A DNA stretch of 64,000 nucleotides from an uncultured Paracoccaceae bacterium (GCA_947503925.1 CANNFQ010000001.1:310001-374000), one strand, 5' to 3'. Shown: positions 27,674 through 36,707, counted from the first letter of the stretch. The notes: a model not told the origin generated them from the letters alone. Translations and numbers: made by a program.

Positions 27674-28908
27674 TGGACGGCGATATCCGTGTGAATACTT
27701 ATGATGACGGGTCAACTGACGCCGCAACGGATGAACAGCAGATCCGGAATTTCAACATCAACTTCGGCCCGCAGCACCCCGCCGCCCACGGCGTTCTGCG
27801 TCTGGTGCTGGAGCTGGATGGTGAGATTGTCGAACGCTGCGATCCGCATATCGGCCTGCTGCACCGTGGCACTGAAAAGCTGATGGAATCGCGTACCTAT
27901 CTGCAGAACTTGCCTTACTTTGATCGTCTTGATTATGTGGCCCCGATGAACCAGGAACATGCTTGGTGTCTGGCCATTGAAAAGCTGACAGGGACCGAAG
28001 TGCCCCGCCGCGCGTCACTAATCCGGGTTTTGTATTCCGAGATTGGCCGGGTGTTGAATCACCTGCTAAACGTCACGACGCAGGCGATGGATGTTGGCGC
28101 ACTGACCCCACCGCTTTGGGGGTTTGAGGAACGCGAAAAGCTTATGGTGTTTTATGAGCGCGCTTGTGGTGCCCGTTTGCACGCCGCTTATTTCCGCCCC
28201 GGTGGCGTGCATCAGGACCTGCCACCGGAACTCATCGAAGATATCGATAAATGGGCCGTCGAATTCCCCGCCGTGCTGGATGATATCGACGGGCTGCTGA
28301 CCGAGAACCGCATTTTCAAGCAGCGTAACTGCGATATCGGTGTCGTGACCGAGAAAGACATTCAAGAATGGGGCTTTTCCGGTGTGATGGTCCGTGGGTC
28401 CGGCCTTGCCTGGGATTTGCGCCGGGCGCAGCCCTATGAATGTTATGACGAGTTTGAATTTCAGGTGCCCGTGGGCAAGAATGGCGATTGTTATGACCGC
28501 TACCTGTGCCGCATGGAAGAGATGCGCCAATCCGTCCATATCATCCGTCAGGCCTGCGAAAAGCTGCGCAATGAGCCGGGTGATATCATGGCGCGAGGCA
28601 AGATGACCCCGCCGACAAGGGGTGAGATGAAGACATCGATGGAAGCGCTGATCCATCACTTCAAGCTTTATACCGAAGGCTTTCACGTCCCTGCGGGCGA
28701 GGTTTATGCCGCTGTGGAGGCCCCCAAGGGCGAGTTTGGCGTCTATCTGGTTGCCGATGGCACAAACCAGCCCTATCGTGCCAAGCTGCGCGCCCCCGGA
28801 TACCTGCATTTGCAGGCGATGGATCATGTGGCTGGCGGTCATCAGCTGGCTGATGTTGCCGCGATTATTGGTACCATGGATGTCGTGTTTGGTGAGATTG
28901 ACCGCTGA
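27670..28908 (+). CDS. nuoD: NADH-quinone oxidoreductase subunit D (NuoD)
   Basis: 49-kDa subunit forming much of the quinone-binding pocket with NuoB. 412 residues with [24 protein letters not shown] near the start (HGVLR loop), [14 protein letters not shown], and the C-terminal DVVFGEIDR. Two adjacent ATGs (27670 and 27673) are possible starts; the first overlaps the sulfotransferase stop. No cofactor ligands are expected. The next nuo gene, nuoE, is 1.1 kb away behind small accessory ORFs. Confidence 0.97.
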   Translation: MMDGDIRVNTYDDGSTDAATDEQQIRNFNINFGPQHPAAHGVLRLVLELDGEIVERCDPHIGLLHRGTEKLMESRTYLQNLPYFDRLDYVAPMNQEHAWCLAIEKLTGTEVPRRASLIRVLYSEIGRVLNHLLNVTTQAMDVGALTPPLWGFEEREKLMVFYERACGARLHAAYFRPGGVHQDLPPELIEDIDKWAVEFPAVLDDIDGLLTENRIFKQRNCDIGVVTEKDIQEWGFSGVMVRGSGLAWDLRRAQPYECYDEFEFQVPVGKNGDCYDRYLCRMEEMRQSVHIIRQACEKLRNEPGDIMARGKMTPPTRGEMKTSMEALIHHFKLYTEGFHVPAGEVYAAVEAPKGEFGVYLVADGTNQPYRAKLRAPGYLHLQAMDHVAGGHQLADVAAIIGTMDVVFGEIDR

Positions 28909-28950
28909 TCTGGTTGGATCGTCGGGCGCGGGAATAGGTGGCGAAGACTG

Positions 28951-29148
28951 ATGAGCGTTGCTGATATTCTGCTTGGTTTCTTGATCGCCAGTGGGTTTTT
29001 TGTGTCTGCTGCCGTGTCCCGCATGTTTCGCCGGTCTATGACCGGTATCGTGTTTGGCGGTGTCGTGGGGATCGCGGTTTCAGTTGCAATTCTGTGGTAC
29101 GGGTTCGCCGAATTCTTTGCCAGCGCGTCGCTGCCTGCGGCGGAATGA
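28951..29148 (+). CDS. Small two-helix membrane protein between nuoD and nuoE
   Basis: 65 residues, nearly all hydrophobic: helices at about 4-24 and 33-55, separated by a basic turn (SRMFRRS) that predicts the loop on the cytoplasmic side. GGCGAAG precedes the ATG loosely. It follows nuoD by 42 bases in the same direction. No family recognised. Confidence 0.6.
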   Translation: MSVADILLGFLIASGFFVSAAVSRMFRRSMTGIVFGGVVGIAVSVAILWYGFAEFFASASLPAAE

Positions 29149-29161
29149 AAGCAGTACGAAG

Positions 29162-29317
29162 ATGACGATCACATTTGACGTTTGGCTTCTGTTGATTGGT
29201 GCCGGGGCCGGTATCGCAGGGGCATTGGTTGCGCGGGGCCGGAACCGGTTGGTCAAGGCGGCGATTGCCGGTGCCGCGGCAGTGTTCCTGCTGGATCTGG
29301 CGCGCGGTCTGTTCTGA
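29162..29317 (+). CDS. Tiny two-helix membrane protein
   Basis: 51 residues from ATG 29162: helix VWLLLIGAGAGIAGALVA, a basic loop RGRNRLVK, then helix AAIAGAAAVFLLDLARGLF. It resembles the preceding 65-residue protein in layout, and both may be products of the same translational unit (13-base gap). An open frame extends upstream, but it overlaps the previous gene and lacks the hydrophobic pattern. No family recognised. Confidence 0.55.
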   Translation: MTITFDVWLLLIGAGAGIAGALVARGRNRLVKAAIAGAAAVFLLDLARGLF

Positions 29318-29414
29318 TCGGCAGAAATCCTCGTCCGGGGCAGACCAAAGCTGGTCATCGTCGTGCGGCAAAGCTAGGCTTGTTCCAAACCATCAGTTGT
29401 GAGGAACCCGTGCC

Positions 29415-29750
29415 ATGATCCGTCATCTTCCCCTTATTGCCGTCGCCGCCCTTGTCGGCTTGTCCGCCTGTACAGTACCCGTCCGTGTGCCCGCCCCCCG
29501 GCCAGCGCCCATCCCGGAACCGATGCCCGCCCCGGTGGTCAATCCACAATCGGCCAAGGAACGGTTTGTGACCGCGGTTGAGGCGAATGGCTGCACGTTC
29601 AATTCTGGCAATTCCGACGCCATTCTGGCGGCTGCCACCCTGTCAGAAGGTGATCTGGGTGGTATCCTTACCGAACTACGCGCGGAAGGCCGCGGATCAA
29701 TTGCGCCCGGCGGCCAGGGCTTTCAGTTGAATACTGGCGTTTGCGCATGA
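29415..29750 (+). CDS. Small lipoprotein between nuoD and nuoE
   Basis: 111 residues. The signal peptide MIRHLPLIAVAALVGLSACT has lipobox LSAC with Cys at about residue 19. It is followed by a Pro-rich tether (VPAPRPAPIPEPMPAP) and a short globular part with two further cysteines (NGCTFNSG and the penultimate Cys of GVCA) that may pair. Outer-membrane sorting is likely because there is no Asp at +2. Its stop overlaps a 37-codon ORF. Function unknown. Confidence 0.72.
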   Translation: MIRHLPLIAVAALVGLSACTVPVRVPAPRPAPIPEPMPAPVVNPQSAKERFVTAVEANGCTFNSGNSDAILAAATLSEGDLGGILTELRAEGRGSIAPGGQGFQLNTGVCA

Positions 29751-29860
29751 TGGTGGTGGGCCTGATGCCCGCGCTGTTATTGGCGGGCGGGGTAAACGTG
29801 GTGCCGACGGCCGTATTTGCCCTGACCACATTTGGCGTCTTTCTGACCGGAATACACTGA
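29747..29860 (+). CDS. Possible 37-residue membrane peptide
   Basis: An ATG at 29747 (a second directly follows) overlaps the lipoprotein stop as ATGA and opens 37 codons ending at 29860. The sequence starts MMVVGLMPALLLAGG and continues hydrophobic to FGVFLTGIH, so it would be a single membrane helix. The coupling overlap is the usual pattern in this operon, but so short an ORF may be chance. An antisense Cys-rich ORF covers the same DNA. Confidence 0.4.
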   Translation: MMVVGLMPALLLAGGVNVVPTAVFALTTFGVFLTGIH

Positions 29861-29998
29861 TCAGGCTTTGCGCCAGCGCAATCGACGCAAAAAGTGCCTG
29901 TGCTGGCCGTTGTCAAATCAGCCTGTCCTGTGTAACCCGGTGCGCAACAGGTGGCGGGCTGGACCGTCACCGTTCCTGATTGATAACCGAGGTTCTTC

Positions 29999-31111
29999 AT
30001 GCTCCGCCGCCTTCATCCTGATCAGCCTGACAGTTTCGCCTTTACCCCCGCCAATCAGGCCTGGGCCGAGGGGCAGATGAAGAAATTCCCCGAAGGTCGT
30101 CAGGCATCGGCGATTATCCCGCTTTTGTGGCGTGCGCAGGAACAGGAAGGCTGGCTGAGCCGTCCGGCGATTGAGCATGTGGCCCAAATGCTGGACCTTG
30201 CCTTTATCCGGGCGCTGGAAGTGGCATCATTCTATTTCATGTTTCAACTGCAGCCTGTGGGCGCGGTTGCCCATATTCAGGTCTGCGGCACGCTGTCTTG
30301 CATGATTTGCGGCGCCGAGGATTTGATTGGTGTCTGCAAGGACAAGATCGCCGAGCAACCCCATGCCTTGTCTGCCGATGGCAAGTTTTCATGGGAAGAG
30401 GTGGAATGCCTCGGTTCTTGCGCCAATGCGCCTATGGCCCAGATCGGCAAGGATTATTACGAAGACCTGACCGCCGAACGCCTGTCAGAAATTATTGACG
30501 AAATGGCTGCTGGCAGAGTCCCTGTGCCCGGCCCGCAAAATGGCCGTTATGCCGCCGAACCGCTGAAAGGGCTGACCAGCCTGAAAGACCATGACAGCGG
30601 CAAAACCCAGTATAATGCCAGCGTGCAGGCGGCGGTTGATATTGGCGATACGATCAAGCGGATCGACGGCACCGAGGTTCCGTTGCTGACCCCCTGGATC
30701 GACGATGGCGCGGTCAAAACTGCACCAAAGGCGAAGCCCGCCAAGGCAAAGGCACCCAAGCCAGCAGCCAAGAAACCAGCGGACGCAACTGGTGTGACCA
30801 AACAGCAAGCGGCCGCAAAATCGGCAGCCAAGCCTGTTTCAAAATCCAACCCGGACCCCGTTGCCGAAGACCAGCCAGAGATATTGAACGCCCCGCGCGA
30901 TGGCGGCGCGGATGATCTGAAAAAGATCAGCGGTGTCGGCCCGAAGCTGGAAGGCGTGCTGAACGAGCTGGGGTTCTGGCATTTTGACCAGATCGCGAAA
31001 TGGACGCCCGCGCAGGTGGCATGGGTTGATAGCCGGTTGAAGTTCAAAGGCCGGATCGAACGCGATGACTGGGTCGGGCAGGCGACGGCTTTTGCCAAGG
31101 ACGGCGAATAG
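29999..31111 (+). CDS. nuoE: NADH-quinone oxidoreductase subunit E (NuoE) with C-terminal HhH-like extension
   Basis: 24-kDa-type subunit of the NADH module, holding the [2Fe-2S] cluster N1a. The normal part (residues about 1-190) has the ligands CGTLSC and [11 protein letters not shown]. It is followed by a Lys/Ala/Pro-rich linker (about 240-285) and a C-terminal domain with [31 protein letters not shown] and a [11 protein letters not shown] tail. This resembles a helix-hairpin-helix (GVGPK hairpin) fold. The total, 370 residues, is about twice that of E. coli NuoE. The same C-terminal domain ends the membrane protein at 32737. GAGG lies seven bases before the ATG. Confidence 0.95.
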   Translation: MLRRLHPDQPDSFAFTPANQAWAEGQMKKFPEGRQASAIIPLLWRAQEQEGWLSRPAIEHVAQMLDLAFIRALEVASFYFMFQLQPVGAVAHIQVCGTLSCMICGAEDLIGVCKDKIAEQPHALSADGKFSWEEVECLGSCANAPMAQIGKDYYEDLTAERLSEIIDEMAAGRVPVPGPQNGRYAAEPLKGLTSLKDHDSGKTQYNASVQAAVDIGDTIKRIDGTEVPLLTPWIDDGAVKTAPKAKPAKAKAPKPAAKKPADATGVTKQQAAAKSAAKPVSKSNPDPVAEDQPEILNAPRDGGADDLKKISGVGPKLEGVLNELGFWHFDQIAKWTPAQVAWVDSRLKFKGRIERDDWVGQATAFAKDGE

Positions 31112-31192
31112 AGCTGAGGCAATTGGGCCATTTTGTCGTTGTGGGCTCAATGCTGGCAAAACGGTCATTCACTTCGTGCATGCCAATGTCGG

Positions 31193-31759
31193 TTACTCGC
31201 CTGCATCATGCCCAGCGCGAGCTAAAATCCACTTTATTCCGGGTAGGTAGTCGTTGACTGCTAGTGGATTGTTTTCGCCGCTGGTGGCCGAGAAAACGAA
31301 GCCGTGGGTGTAATCGATCAATAGGTGCAGAAGAACGTTGTTCTCATCACCGTTGTCGAGTTGTTGTGTGCATGTCTGTAATTCGCTGGTGATCTCAATG
31401 AGGTCTTCGCTCATGAGCGAAACGTCCTCTAGAACGGCCCGCAGCAGATTGGCATTCGGCAAGGCACGCTGGCAGTATGCAAGCAGAATGCCGTTTGCTT
31501 TCTGGGTTGGGCTTTCATCCGCAATGTCCGGAAGCATATCCCTAAACGCCAGGCTGACCAGATCAGCCAGAAGCTGTCGCTTGTTTCCGGTGTGATAGGT
31601 CACCGCCATCGGCGTGACTTTCAGTTTTTCTGCCAGTAGTCGAAAGGATAGTACGTCGGCCCCTTGCGTTTGAATAATTGGCAATGCGGTTTGCAGGATA
31701 AGATGCTTTGACAGACGTTGTGTTGATTTTGGCGGTCGCCCGACCGGCGTCCTGGTCAT
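31193..31759 (-). CDS. TetR/AcrR family transcriptional regulator
   Basis: 188 residues. An N-terminal helix-turn-helix is seen at about 18-60 (HLILQTALPIIQTQG, LSFRLLAEKLKVTPMAVTYHTGNKRQLLADLV), and a variable helical ligand domain follows. Its ATG overlaps the stop of the reductase gene (ATGA), so both are made from one message on the strand opposite to nuo. An inverted repeat in their promoter (32318-32332) is a likely operator, suggesting autoregulation. The DNA here is visibly more AT-rich than the flanking nuo genes, hinting at insertion. Confidence 0.88.
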   Translation of the reverse strand: MTRTPVGRPPKSTQRLSKHLILQTALPIIQTQGADVLSFRLLAEKLKVTPMAVTYHTGNKRQLLADLVSLAFRDMLPDIADESPTQKANGILLAYCQRALPNANLLRAVLEDVSLMSEDLIEITSELQTCTQQLDNGDENNVLLHLLIDYTHGFVFSATSGENNPLAVNDYLPGIKWILARAGHDAGE

Positions 31760-32295
31760 GCACCTTTCACTGTGTAGACCAAGTCAACCATACCTGATGG
31801 AAAAGATGCAGCCGAGACCAGTTCAAGATCAACGTCGTCATCAGTTTCACCGAAAATGCGTATTCCGTCGCCCAGCAATATGGGAACCATGGTGATCTTC
31901 ATATCTCGAATGAAACCGGCCTTAAGAAACGACCAAATGATGGCCCCGCCATCGATATAGACGCGATGGTAGCCGGATTTGTCGAGCTTTTCCCACGTTT
32001 CTTGAGGACTTGCTTTCGAAAATTTTACCTTGTCTTGAAGATGCTCTGGTAAGTCCTGTTTAGTCATCGAACGGCTGAGAACGATGACGGGTTTCACATA
32101 GGGCCATTCGCCAAATCCGAGGACGGTTCTCAGCGATCCACTTCCCATAACAATGGCGTCCATGCTGTCCATGAACTCAGAAAACCCATGGTCTTCATTC
32201 GCTGATGGCTGCTTGTTCAACCAATCAAGCGTGTGGTCCCTTCTGGCGACGAAACCGTCGAGGCTCATTGCCATCATAATGTGTCCTGTAGGCAT
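31756..32295 (-). CDS. Dihydrofolate reductase family protein (RibD C-terminal-like)
   Basis: 179 residues from the ATG at 32295, chosen for the GGAAGGA site just before it; upstream in-frame codons have no family sequence. The fold is recognisable from HIMMAMSLDGFVARRDHTLDWL, IVMGSGSLRTVLGFGEWPY, the Ser/Thr-rich VIVLSRSMT, and HRVYIDGGAIIWSFLKAGFI. These are the NADPH-binding pattern of the RibD/DfrA-like superfamily. Such stand-alone members act on unknown substrates, and many are paired with regulators. Here the partner is the TetR gene downstream. Confidence 0.85.
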   Translation of the reverse strand: MPTGHIMMAMSLDGFVARRDHTLDWLNKQPSANEDHGFSEFMDSMDAIVMGSGSLRTVLGFGEWPYVKPVIVLSRSMTKQDLPEHLQDKVKFSKASPQETWEKLDKSGYHRVYIDGGAIIWSFLKAGFIRDMKITMVPILLGDGIRIFGETDDDVDLELVSAASFPSGMVDLVYTVKGA

Positions 32296-32316
32296 GAAAT
32301 CTTCCTTCCAGTATAA

Positions 32317-32332
32317 ATTATACATCGTATAA
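32317..32332 (-). promoter_or_regulatory. Operator overlapping the -10 of the reductase-tetR promoter
   Basis: TTATAC-ATC-GTATAA (32318-32332) is a perfect inverted repeat with a three-base centre. Read on the minus strand, the consensus -10 TATAAT (32322 to 32317) lies inside it, about 20 bases before the reductase ATG. The -35 is not clear. A repressor binding here would shut off both genes, and the co-encoded TetR protein is the natural candidate. Confidence 0.6.
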
Positions 32333-32736
32333 ATAACGGGAAAATTTCTGCCCGACTGCATCAGATACGACACATTATGGAAGGAAGCGAACATGTGCCT
32401 AGCTAGCAGCATCGGTCAATTTGCGCCTTCAGCCGTCACTCATAAAACACATGCCTGCGCCGTCTGTTCATTAGCAATTTGAACAGCGATGCACTTTGTC
32501 ATCATTTCTTGACGGTGAAGCCCGATCATTTACGCCCTGTGCCGCCAATAAACTGTCTTCCGACGGTGCAGCCCTAGTCGTAAGTCACCCGAATTGAACA
32601 AATTATTTTCGCTTGGGCGTTGTTTCGGTTAGACCTATGGCACGCAGTCGCGGTTTGTGAGGGGCGAAGACCCTGTTCGCGGTGCAAAATACTGCTAAGG
32701 CCGTGCTCGCGGCCGCCCTAAGGGAGATCAGATCAG
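32333..32736. promoter_or_regulatory. Intergenic region before the second half of the nuo cluster
   Basis: About 400 bases without a gene between the minus-strand reductase and the plus-strand 257-residue membrane protein. Because the antisense pair interrupts read-through, a promoter for the nuoF-side genes is expected here. The best candidate is TTGGGC at 32613-32618 with TATGGC at 32636-32641 (spacer 17), which is weak. AAGGGAG precedes the ATG at 32737. No RNA gene or ORF of substance was seen. Confidence 0.35.
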
Positions 32737-33510
32737 ATGAAAGATACAGCACCTAAAAGTCAGGGTATTTTTGCCGTTGCGGCCTTGTTTGGCATTATTG
32801 CCGCAGGTGTCGCGCTGGTTCTTTATGATTATTGGTGGATTGCCGCCTTGTTTATCGGTGGCATTGTTGCTGCCATCACGGCGATCGTTTTGATGTTGGG
32901 CTGGCGCGATCCTGCGCCGCATGCAACCGGCCCTGTCGCCCGTCAATCCGAACCGGCGCCGACGGCGTCTGTGGCTCCTGCTGCTGATCCGGTGCCTGCT
33001 GCTGATCCTGCCCCTGCTACTGCGCCGGAACCGGCAGCTGAACCTGAACCTGCCACAGAGGCTGCACCTGAGCCCGCTGCACCGGTGGAAGCGGCACCAG
33101 CAGTAAAACCGTCGGCCAAATTGTCCGGCGAAGAAGAACTGAAGGCCAAGAAAGGCGAGTGGAAATATGACGGGCCGGGGTCAGAAGCCGCAGCACCAGC
33201 TGAACCTCCTGCCGCCTCCGATGACGGCAAGCCGCAATTCCTGAGCGAAGCCCGCGAAGGTGGTCCGGATGACCTGAAACAGATCAAAGGTGTTGGTCCG
33301 AAGCTGGAAAAAACATTGCACGGAATGGGCATCTATCACTTTGACCAGATATCGACCTGGGGCCCGTCCGAGCAAGCATGGATGGATGATAACCTCGAAG
33401 GGTTCAAAGGTCGCGCCAGCCGTGATAATTGGGTTGAACAGGCCAAGACCCTAGCCGCAGGCGGGACAACCGAATTTTCCAGCAAGGTAAAGAAAGGTGA
33501 CGTCTATTAG
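32737..33510 (+). CDS. Membrane protein with NuoE-like C-terminal HhH domain
   Basis: 257 residues. Two hydrophobic segments (about 11-30 and 34-55) are followed by a long Ala/Pro/Glu linker with acidic repeats (residues about 65-130), then a C-terminal domain GGPDDLKQIKGVGPKLEKTLHGMG, YHFDQISTWG, GFKGRASRDNWVEQAKTL. This matches the end of NuoE almost position by position. The protein would therefore present an HhH-like domain on a tether at the membrane. The linker is acidic whereas the NuoE linker is lysine-rich. A role in docking or assembly of complex I is an inference. Confidence 0.8.
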   Translation: MKDTAPKSQGIFAVAALFGIIAAGVALVLYDYWWIAALFIGGIVAAITAIVLMLGWRDPAPHATGPVARQSEPAPTASVAPAADPVPAADPAPATAPEPAAEPEPATEAAPEPAAPVEAAPAVKPSAKLSGEEELKAKKGEWKYDGPGSEAAAPAEPPAASDDGKPQFLSEAREGGPDDLKQIKGVGPKLEKTLHGMGIYHFDQISTWGPSEQAWMDDNLEGFKGRASRDNWVEQAKTLAAGGTTEFSSKVKKGDVY

Positions 33511-33523
33511 ATGTCGCATATAG

Positions 33524-33754
33524 ATGGCGCGACAGGGTGACACCAAACAGGCCAAGGCAGGACAACGGGTCGCGTTGATCCTGGCCGCTGTTGCTGTTTT
33601 CTGGATACTGGTCACGCTGCTTGGGAACGAATATAGCTGGTCCAACAGGACCAGAGCGTTTTTTGACCTTGCAGCGCTGGTCGGTTTCGGGTTTGCCCTG
33701 TGGCAGACATTTAGGCTCTGGCGTGCGCGTCAGAATGAAAAGGGCGAGAACTGA
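33524..33754 (+). CDS. Small two-helix membrane protein upstream of nuoF (DUF5337-like, tentative)
   Basis: 76 residues: charged N-terminus [15 protein letters not shown], helix [19 protein letters not shown], a short loop with [13 protein letters not shown], helix [18 protein letters not shown], and a charged tail. Proteins of this type precede nuoF in other Rhodobacterales as I recall, possibly named DUF5337, but I cannot confirm the name. The nuoF ATG overlaps its stop by one base (TGATG). Confidence 0.7.
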   Translation: MARQGDTKQAKAGQRVALILAAVAVFWILVTLLGNEYSWSNRTRAFFDLAALVGFGFALWQTFRLWRARQNEKGEN

Positions 33755-35040
33755 TGCTCAAAGACCAAGACCGGATTTTTACCAACCTTTATGGGATGCA
33801 TGACCGTAGCCTGAAGGGCGCGCAGGCGCGTGGCCATTGGGATGGCACGGCGGATATCATCAAGAAGGGCCGGGACTGGATCATCAATGAGATGAAGACA
33901 TCCGGCCTGCGCGGTCGGGGCGGCGCTGGTTTTCCTACAGGGTTGAAATGGTCCTTCATGCCCAAGGAAAGCGATGGGCGTCCCGCCTATCTGGTGGTCA
34001 ATGCCGACGAATCAGAGCCCGGCACATGTAAAGACCGCGAGATCATGCGCCATGATCCCCATACTTTGGTCGAAGGGTGCCTGATCGCGTCATTCGCGAT
34101 GAATGCGCATGCCTGTTACATCTACATTCGTGGCGAATACATCCGCGAGAAAGAGGCTTTGCAGGCCGCGATCGATGAGGCCTACGCCGCCGGTCTGGTG
34201 GGCAAGAATGCCTGCAAATCCGGCTGGGATTTCGACATTTACCTGACCCACGGGGCAGGCGCCTATATCTGTGGTGAAGAAACCGCCCTGCTGGAAAGTC
34301 TTGAAGGCAAGAAGGGCATGCCACGGATGAAGCCGCCTTTTCCTGCTGGTGCCGGCCTTTATGGCTGCCCGACGACGGTGAACAATGTCGAATCGATTGC
34401 TGTCGTGCCGACCATCCTGCGCCGGGGTGGTGAGTGGTTTGCCGGCATGGGCCGCCCGAATAATGCAGGCACGAAGCTGTTTGCGATTTCCGGACATGTG
34501 AACAACCCCTGCGTGGTCGAGGAAGAGATGTCGATCAGCTTTGAAGAACTGATTGAAAAGCATTGTGGTGGTATTCGTGGTGGTTGGGATAACCTCAAGG
34601 CAGTCATTCCGGGTGGGTCGTCTGTTCCATGTGTACGCGGTGAGAATATGCGCGACGCGATCATGGATTTTGATGCGCTGAAGGAAAAAGGATCGTCGTT
34701 GGGCACCGCCGCCGTGATCGTGATGGATCAGTCCACCGACATGATCAAAGCGATCTGGCGTTTGTCCAAATTCTACAAGCATGAAAGCTGTGGCCAGTGT
34801 ACCCCGTGCCGCGAAGGCACCGGCTGGATGATGCGCGTTATGGCTCGTCTGGTGAAAGGGGATGCACGCCCCGAAGAGATTGATATGCTGCTGGATGTGA
34901 CCAAACAGGTTGAAGGCCACACGATCTGCGCGCTGGGTGATGCCGCAGCTTGGCCGATCCAGGGTTTGGTCAAGAACTTCCGGGACGAGATCGAGGACCG
35001 GATCAAGGATAAACGCGTAGCAGGGATAGCAGCAGAATGA
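33754..35040 (+). CDS. nuoF: NADH-quinone oxidoreductase subunit F (NuoF)
   Basis: 51-kDa subunit that binds NADH and FMN and carries cluster N3. 428 residues with the nucleotide loop [16 protein letters not shown], the FMN/NADH segment [19 protein letters not shown], and the [4Fe-4S] ligands [12 protein letters not shown] plus a later Cys in HTICALGD. Length is as expected. It is tightly coupled at both ends, and the next gene, a lipoprotein, starts inside its stop (ATGA). Confidence 0.98.
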   Translation: MLKDQDRIFTNLYGMHDRSLKGAQARGHWDGTADIIKKGRDWIINEMKTSGLRGRGGAGFPTGLKWSFMPKESDGRPAYLVVNADESEPGTCKDREIMRHDPHTLVEGCLIASFAMNAHACYIYIRGEYIREKEALQAAIDEAYAAGLVGKNACKSGWDFDIYLTHGAGAYICGEETALLESLEGKKGMPRMKPPFPAGAGLYGCPTTVNNVESIAVVPTILRRGGEWFAGMGRPNNAGTKLFAISGHVNNPCVVEEEMSISFEELIEKHCGGIRGGWDNLKAVIPGGSSVPCVRGENMRDAIMDFDALKEKGSSLGTAAVIVMDQSTDMIKAIWRLSKFYKHESCGQCTPCREGTGWMMRVMARLVKGDARPEEIDMLLDVTKQVEGHTICALGDAAAWPIQGLVKNFRDEIEDRIKDKRVAGIAAE

Positions 35041-35453
35041 TGATACGTGGAATGGTGATTGGGGCGGCTTTGACATTGGCCGCATGTGCAACCGGGCCAA
35101 GCGGGGCGCGGCCATTTGAGGATGCGGCAGTACAGAAGCTCTATAATCTGCCGACCCCGCAATATTACGCGACGCTAGAGATAGCTAGTGGTGTCGCGCA
35201 GAATTGTGCCCGCTACAGCTACGATCCTGGGGTTCAGGCATTGGTCAATGAAAAGCGGAACGAAGTTGGGCGCGGGTCGCTATCTGCTTTGGGCCTGCGC
35301 AACTCGATTGAGCTGGAAACCGATGTCAGCCAGCGCAGCTTTAACGCCAAACATGGCGTTGATCTTTCAACAGGCGAAGATCTCTGCCCGGCAGCGGATG
35401 CCGAAACGCTGGAAAACAGCGCGATGGCGGCGGTGCTGGTGCCGGTAGGCTAG
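35037..35453 (+). CDS. Lipoprotein coupled to nuoF
   Basis: 138 residues. A type II signal peptide ends in TLAACAT (Cys about residue 18). The mature part has two cysteines (QNCARYSYD and EDLCPAAD) and no recognised domain. Its ATG overlaps the nuoF stop, so an exported outer-layer protein is translated with a cytoplasmic complex I subunit. It is followed after 11 bases by a small membrane ORF. Confidence 0.72.
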   Translation: MMIRGMVIGAALTLAACATGPSGARPFEDAAVQKLYNLPTPQYYATLEIASGVAQNCARYSYDPGVQALVNEKRNEVGRGSLSALGLRNSIELETDVSQRSFNAKHGVDLSTGEDLCPAADAETLENSAMAAVLVPVG

Positions 35454-35464
35454 GCGGCTGACAG

Positions 35465-35692
35465 ATGCGCAACGTTCTGGATGGGGCCGCAAGTTTCTGT
35501 GCGGCCCTTTTTACATTCATCATCTGTGGGTTGCCCAGCTGGTTCACGGTGCAGGCGGTTCTGGCGGGGATTGCGCCGGTCTGGGCTTATGGGGCTGCGG
35601 GGCTATTGGCCGCAATTGGTGTTGTCCTGACCTTTGCCTTCATACGGAAAGGGCTTGCTGGGGTGGCCCCCACGCGCCAGCGGCGGCGCTGA
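35465..35692 (+). CDS. Small two-helix membrane protein downstream of nuoF
   Basis: 75 residues with helices at about 8-32 (AASFCAALFTFIICGLPSW) and 38-62, then a strongly basic tail ending PTRQRRR, which predicts a cytoplasmic C-terminus. No good ribosome-binding site. Function unknown. The 35698 palindrome begins six bases beyond the stop. Confidence 0.6.
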   Translation: MRNVLDGAASFCAALFTFIICGLPSWFTVQAVLAGIAPVWAYGAAGLLAAIGVVLTFAFIRKGLAGVAPTRQRRR

Positions 35693-35697
35693 CTGAC

Positions 35698-35723
35698 GTA
35701 AGATGGGTTTTAACCCATCCTGC
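35698..35723. repeat. Diverged copy of the 26-bp palindrome, copy 2 of 3
   Basis: The left half GTAAGATGGGTTT is identical to the other copies; the right half has changed (TAACCCATCCTGC), leaving GATGGGTT-TT-AACCCATC as the intact stem with a two-base centre. Unlike the other two copies, it lies between genes of the same direction, just before the DUF3291 gene. Confidence 0.7.
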
Positions 35724-35737
35724 AAGAAAGATCAGGG

Positions 35738-36214
35738 ATGCATCTGGCAGAATTCAATTTCGGAACCTTACGCTACCCTTGGGGTGACCCGCGTCTTGCA
35801 GGTTTCGAAGATGCGCTGGATCAGGTCAATGCCATCGCGGCGCGCAGCCCCGGTTTTGTCTGGCGGATGCCCGATGCTGCCATGGAAGCTGCGCAGCAGG
35901 ATCCGAACGGAGCGCTGGCAGATCAGCCCAATACGGCGTCCACCCTATCGGTCTGGGAAGGGGCAACGCCGCTTTACCAATTTGTCACCAAGACACTGCA
36001 TGCAAGGATCATGGCGGGACGGGCTGCATGGTTTGTTCCGGGCAATAGTGGCTTCTTGGTTTGTTGGTGGGTGCCCGAAGGGCACCATCCTGACGTTGCC
36101 GAAGGCATGGCGCGCTGGCGCAAAGTGCAAAACGCCGGGGACAATCATGATGCGTTCGGTTCCAATGGGTTAGTGGCCGCCGCATCAGCTGAAACCGCCG
36201 TCAGCGATGGATAA
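35738..36214 (+). CDS. DUF3291 domain protein
   Basis: 158 residues matching the DUF3291 family: start MHLAEFNFGTLRYPWGDPRLAGF, then ARSPGFVWRM, and the centre STLSVWEGATPLYQFVTKTLH with AWFVPG and CWWVPEGHHP. These proteins have a dimeric alpha-beta-barrel-like fold, and no activity is established. The gene lies between nuoF and nuoG but is separated by the palindrome and may be a passenger. A longer frame opening upstream is out of phase and ignored. Confidence 0.85.
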   Translation: MHLAEFNFGTLRYPWGDPRLAGFEDALDQVNAIAARSPGFVWRMPDAAMEAAQQDPNGALADQPNTASTLSVWEGATPLYQFVTKTLHARIMAGRAAWFVPGNSGFLVCWWVPEGHHPDVAEGMARWRKVQNAGDNHDAFGSNGLVAAASAETAVSDG

Positions 36215-36299
36215 CCGTCCGCTGATATTGAATAACGCGGCCCAAATGCCGATGTGTCACCGCAACAAACCATGTCTTGCGTCTGACAGGAGAACAAAG

Positions 36300-36707
36300 A
36301 TGAAAATAGCATCACTGGGTATTATAGCCGCAATGCTCGCGACTGTCGGCTTGGCGGGTGCCGCCACGGCGCAGTCAGCACTGAAGGATGAAGCACGCGT
36401 GCGCGACGGGATCGTGCAGGTTGGCATGGCTTATGAAATCTCTGAAAAATGCAGCAGCCTGAGCGCGCGCACCTTGCGTGGCATTTCCTATTTGCAGGAA
36501 CTCAAGCGCTATGCCCAACAGCGTGGCTATTCCGACAACCAGATTGACGCCTATATCGATAATAAGTCCGAACAGCGCCGTCTTGAAGCCATCGCTCGCC
36601 AGCAGCTTGCCTTACTAGGGGTCGTCGAAGGGCAGGAGGCCACCTATTGCGCCGCAGGCCGTGATCAGATCGACCGAGATACCCGCGTAGGCTGGTTGTT
36701 GCGATAG
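36300..36707 (+). CDS. Secreted DUF5333-like protein upstream of nuoG
   Basis: 135 residues. The signal peptide MKIASLGIIAAMLATVGLAGAATAQ predicts periplasmic export with cleavage after ATAQ or ATA. The mature part is helical and charged, with two cysteines (SEKCSSLSAR and ATYCAAGR). The ATG at 36300 follows CAGGAGAACAA. I recall such proteins between nuoF and nuoG in Rhodobacterales as DUF5333, but the name is from memory. Why a periplasmic protein accompanies nuo is unclear. Confidence 0.75.
   Translation: MKIASLGIIAAMLATVGLAGAATAQSALKDEARVRDGIVQVGMAYEISEKCSSLSARTLRGISYLQELKRYAQQRGYSDNQIDAYIDNKSEQRRLEAIARQQLALLGVVEGQEATYCAAGRDQIDRDTRVGWLLR

Noticed and set aside
29668-30000. Antisense Cys-rich ORF of 110 residues before nuoE
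   Set aside because: It overlaps the end of a lipoprotein gene and a coupled small ORF, has no ribosome-binding site that I can see, and matches no family. Kept only as a low-level finding.
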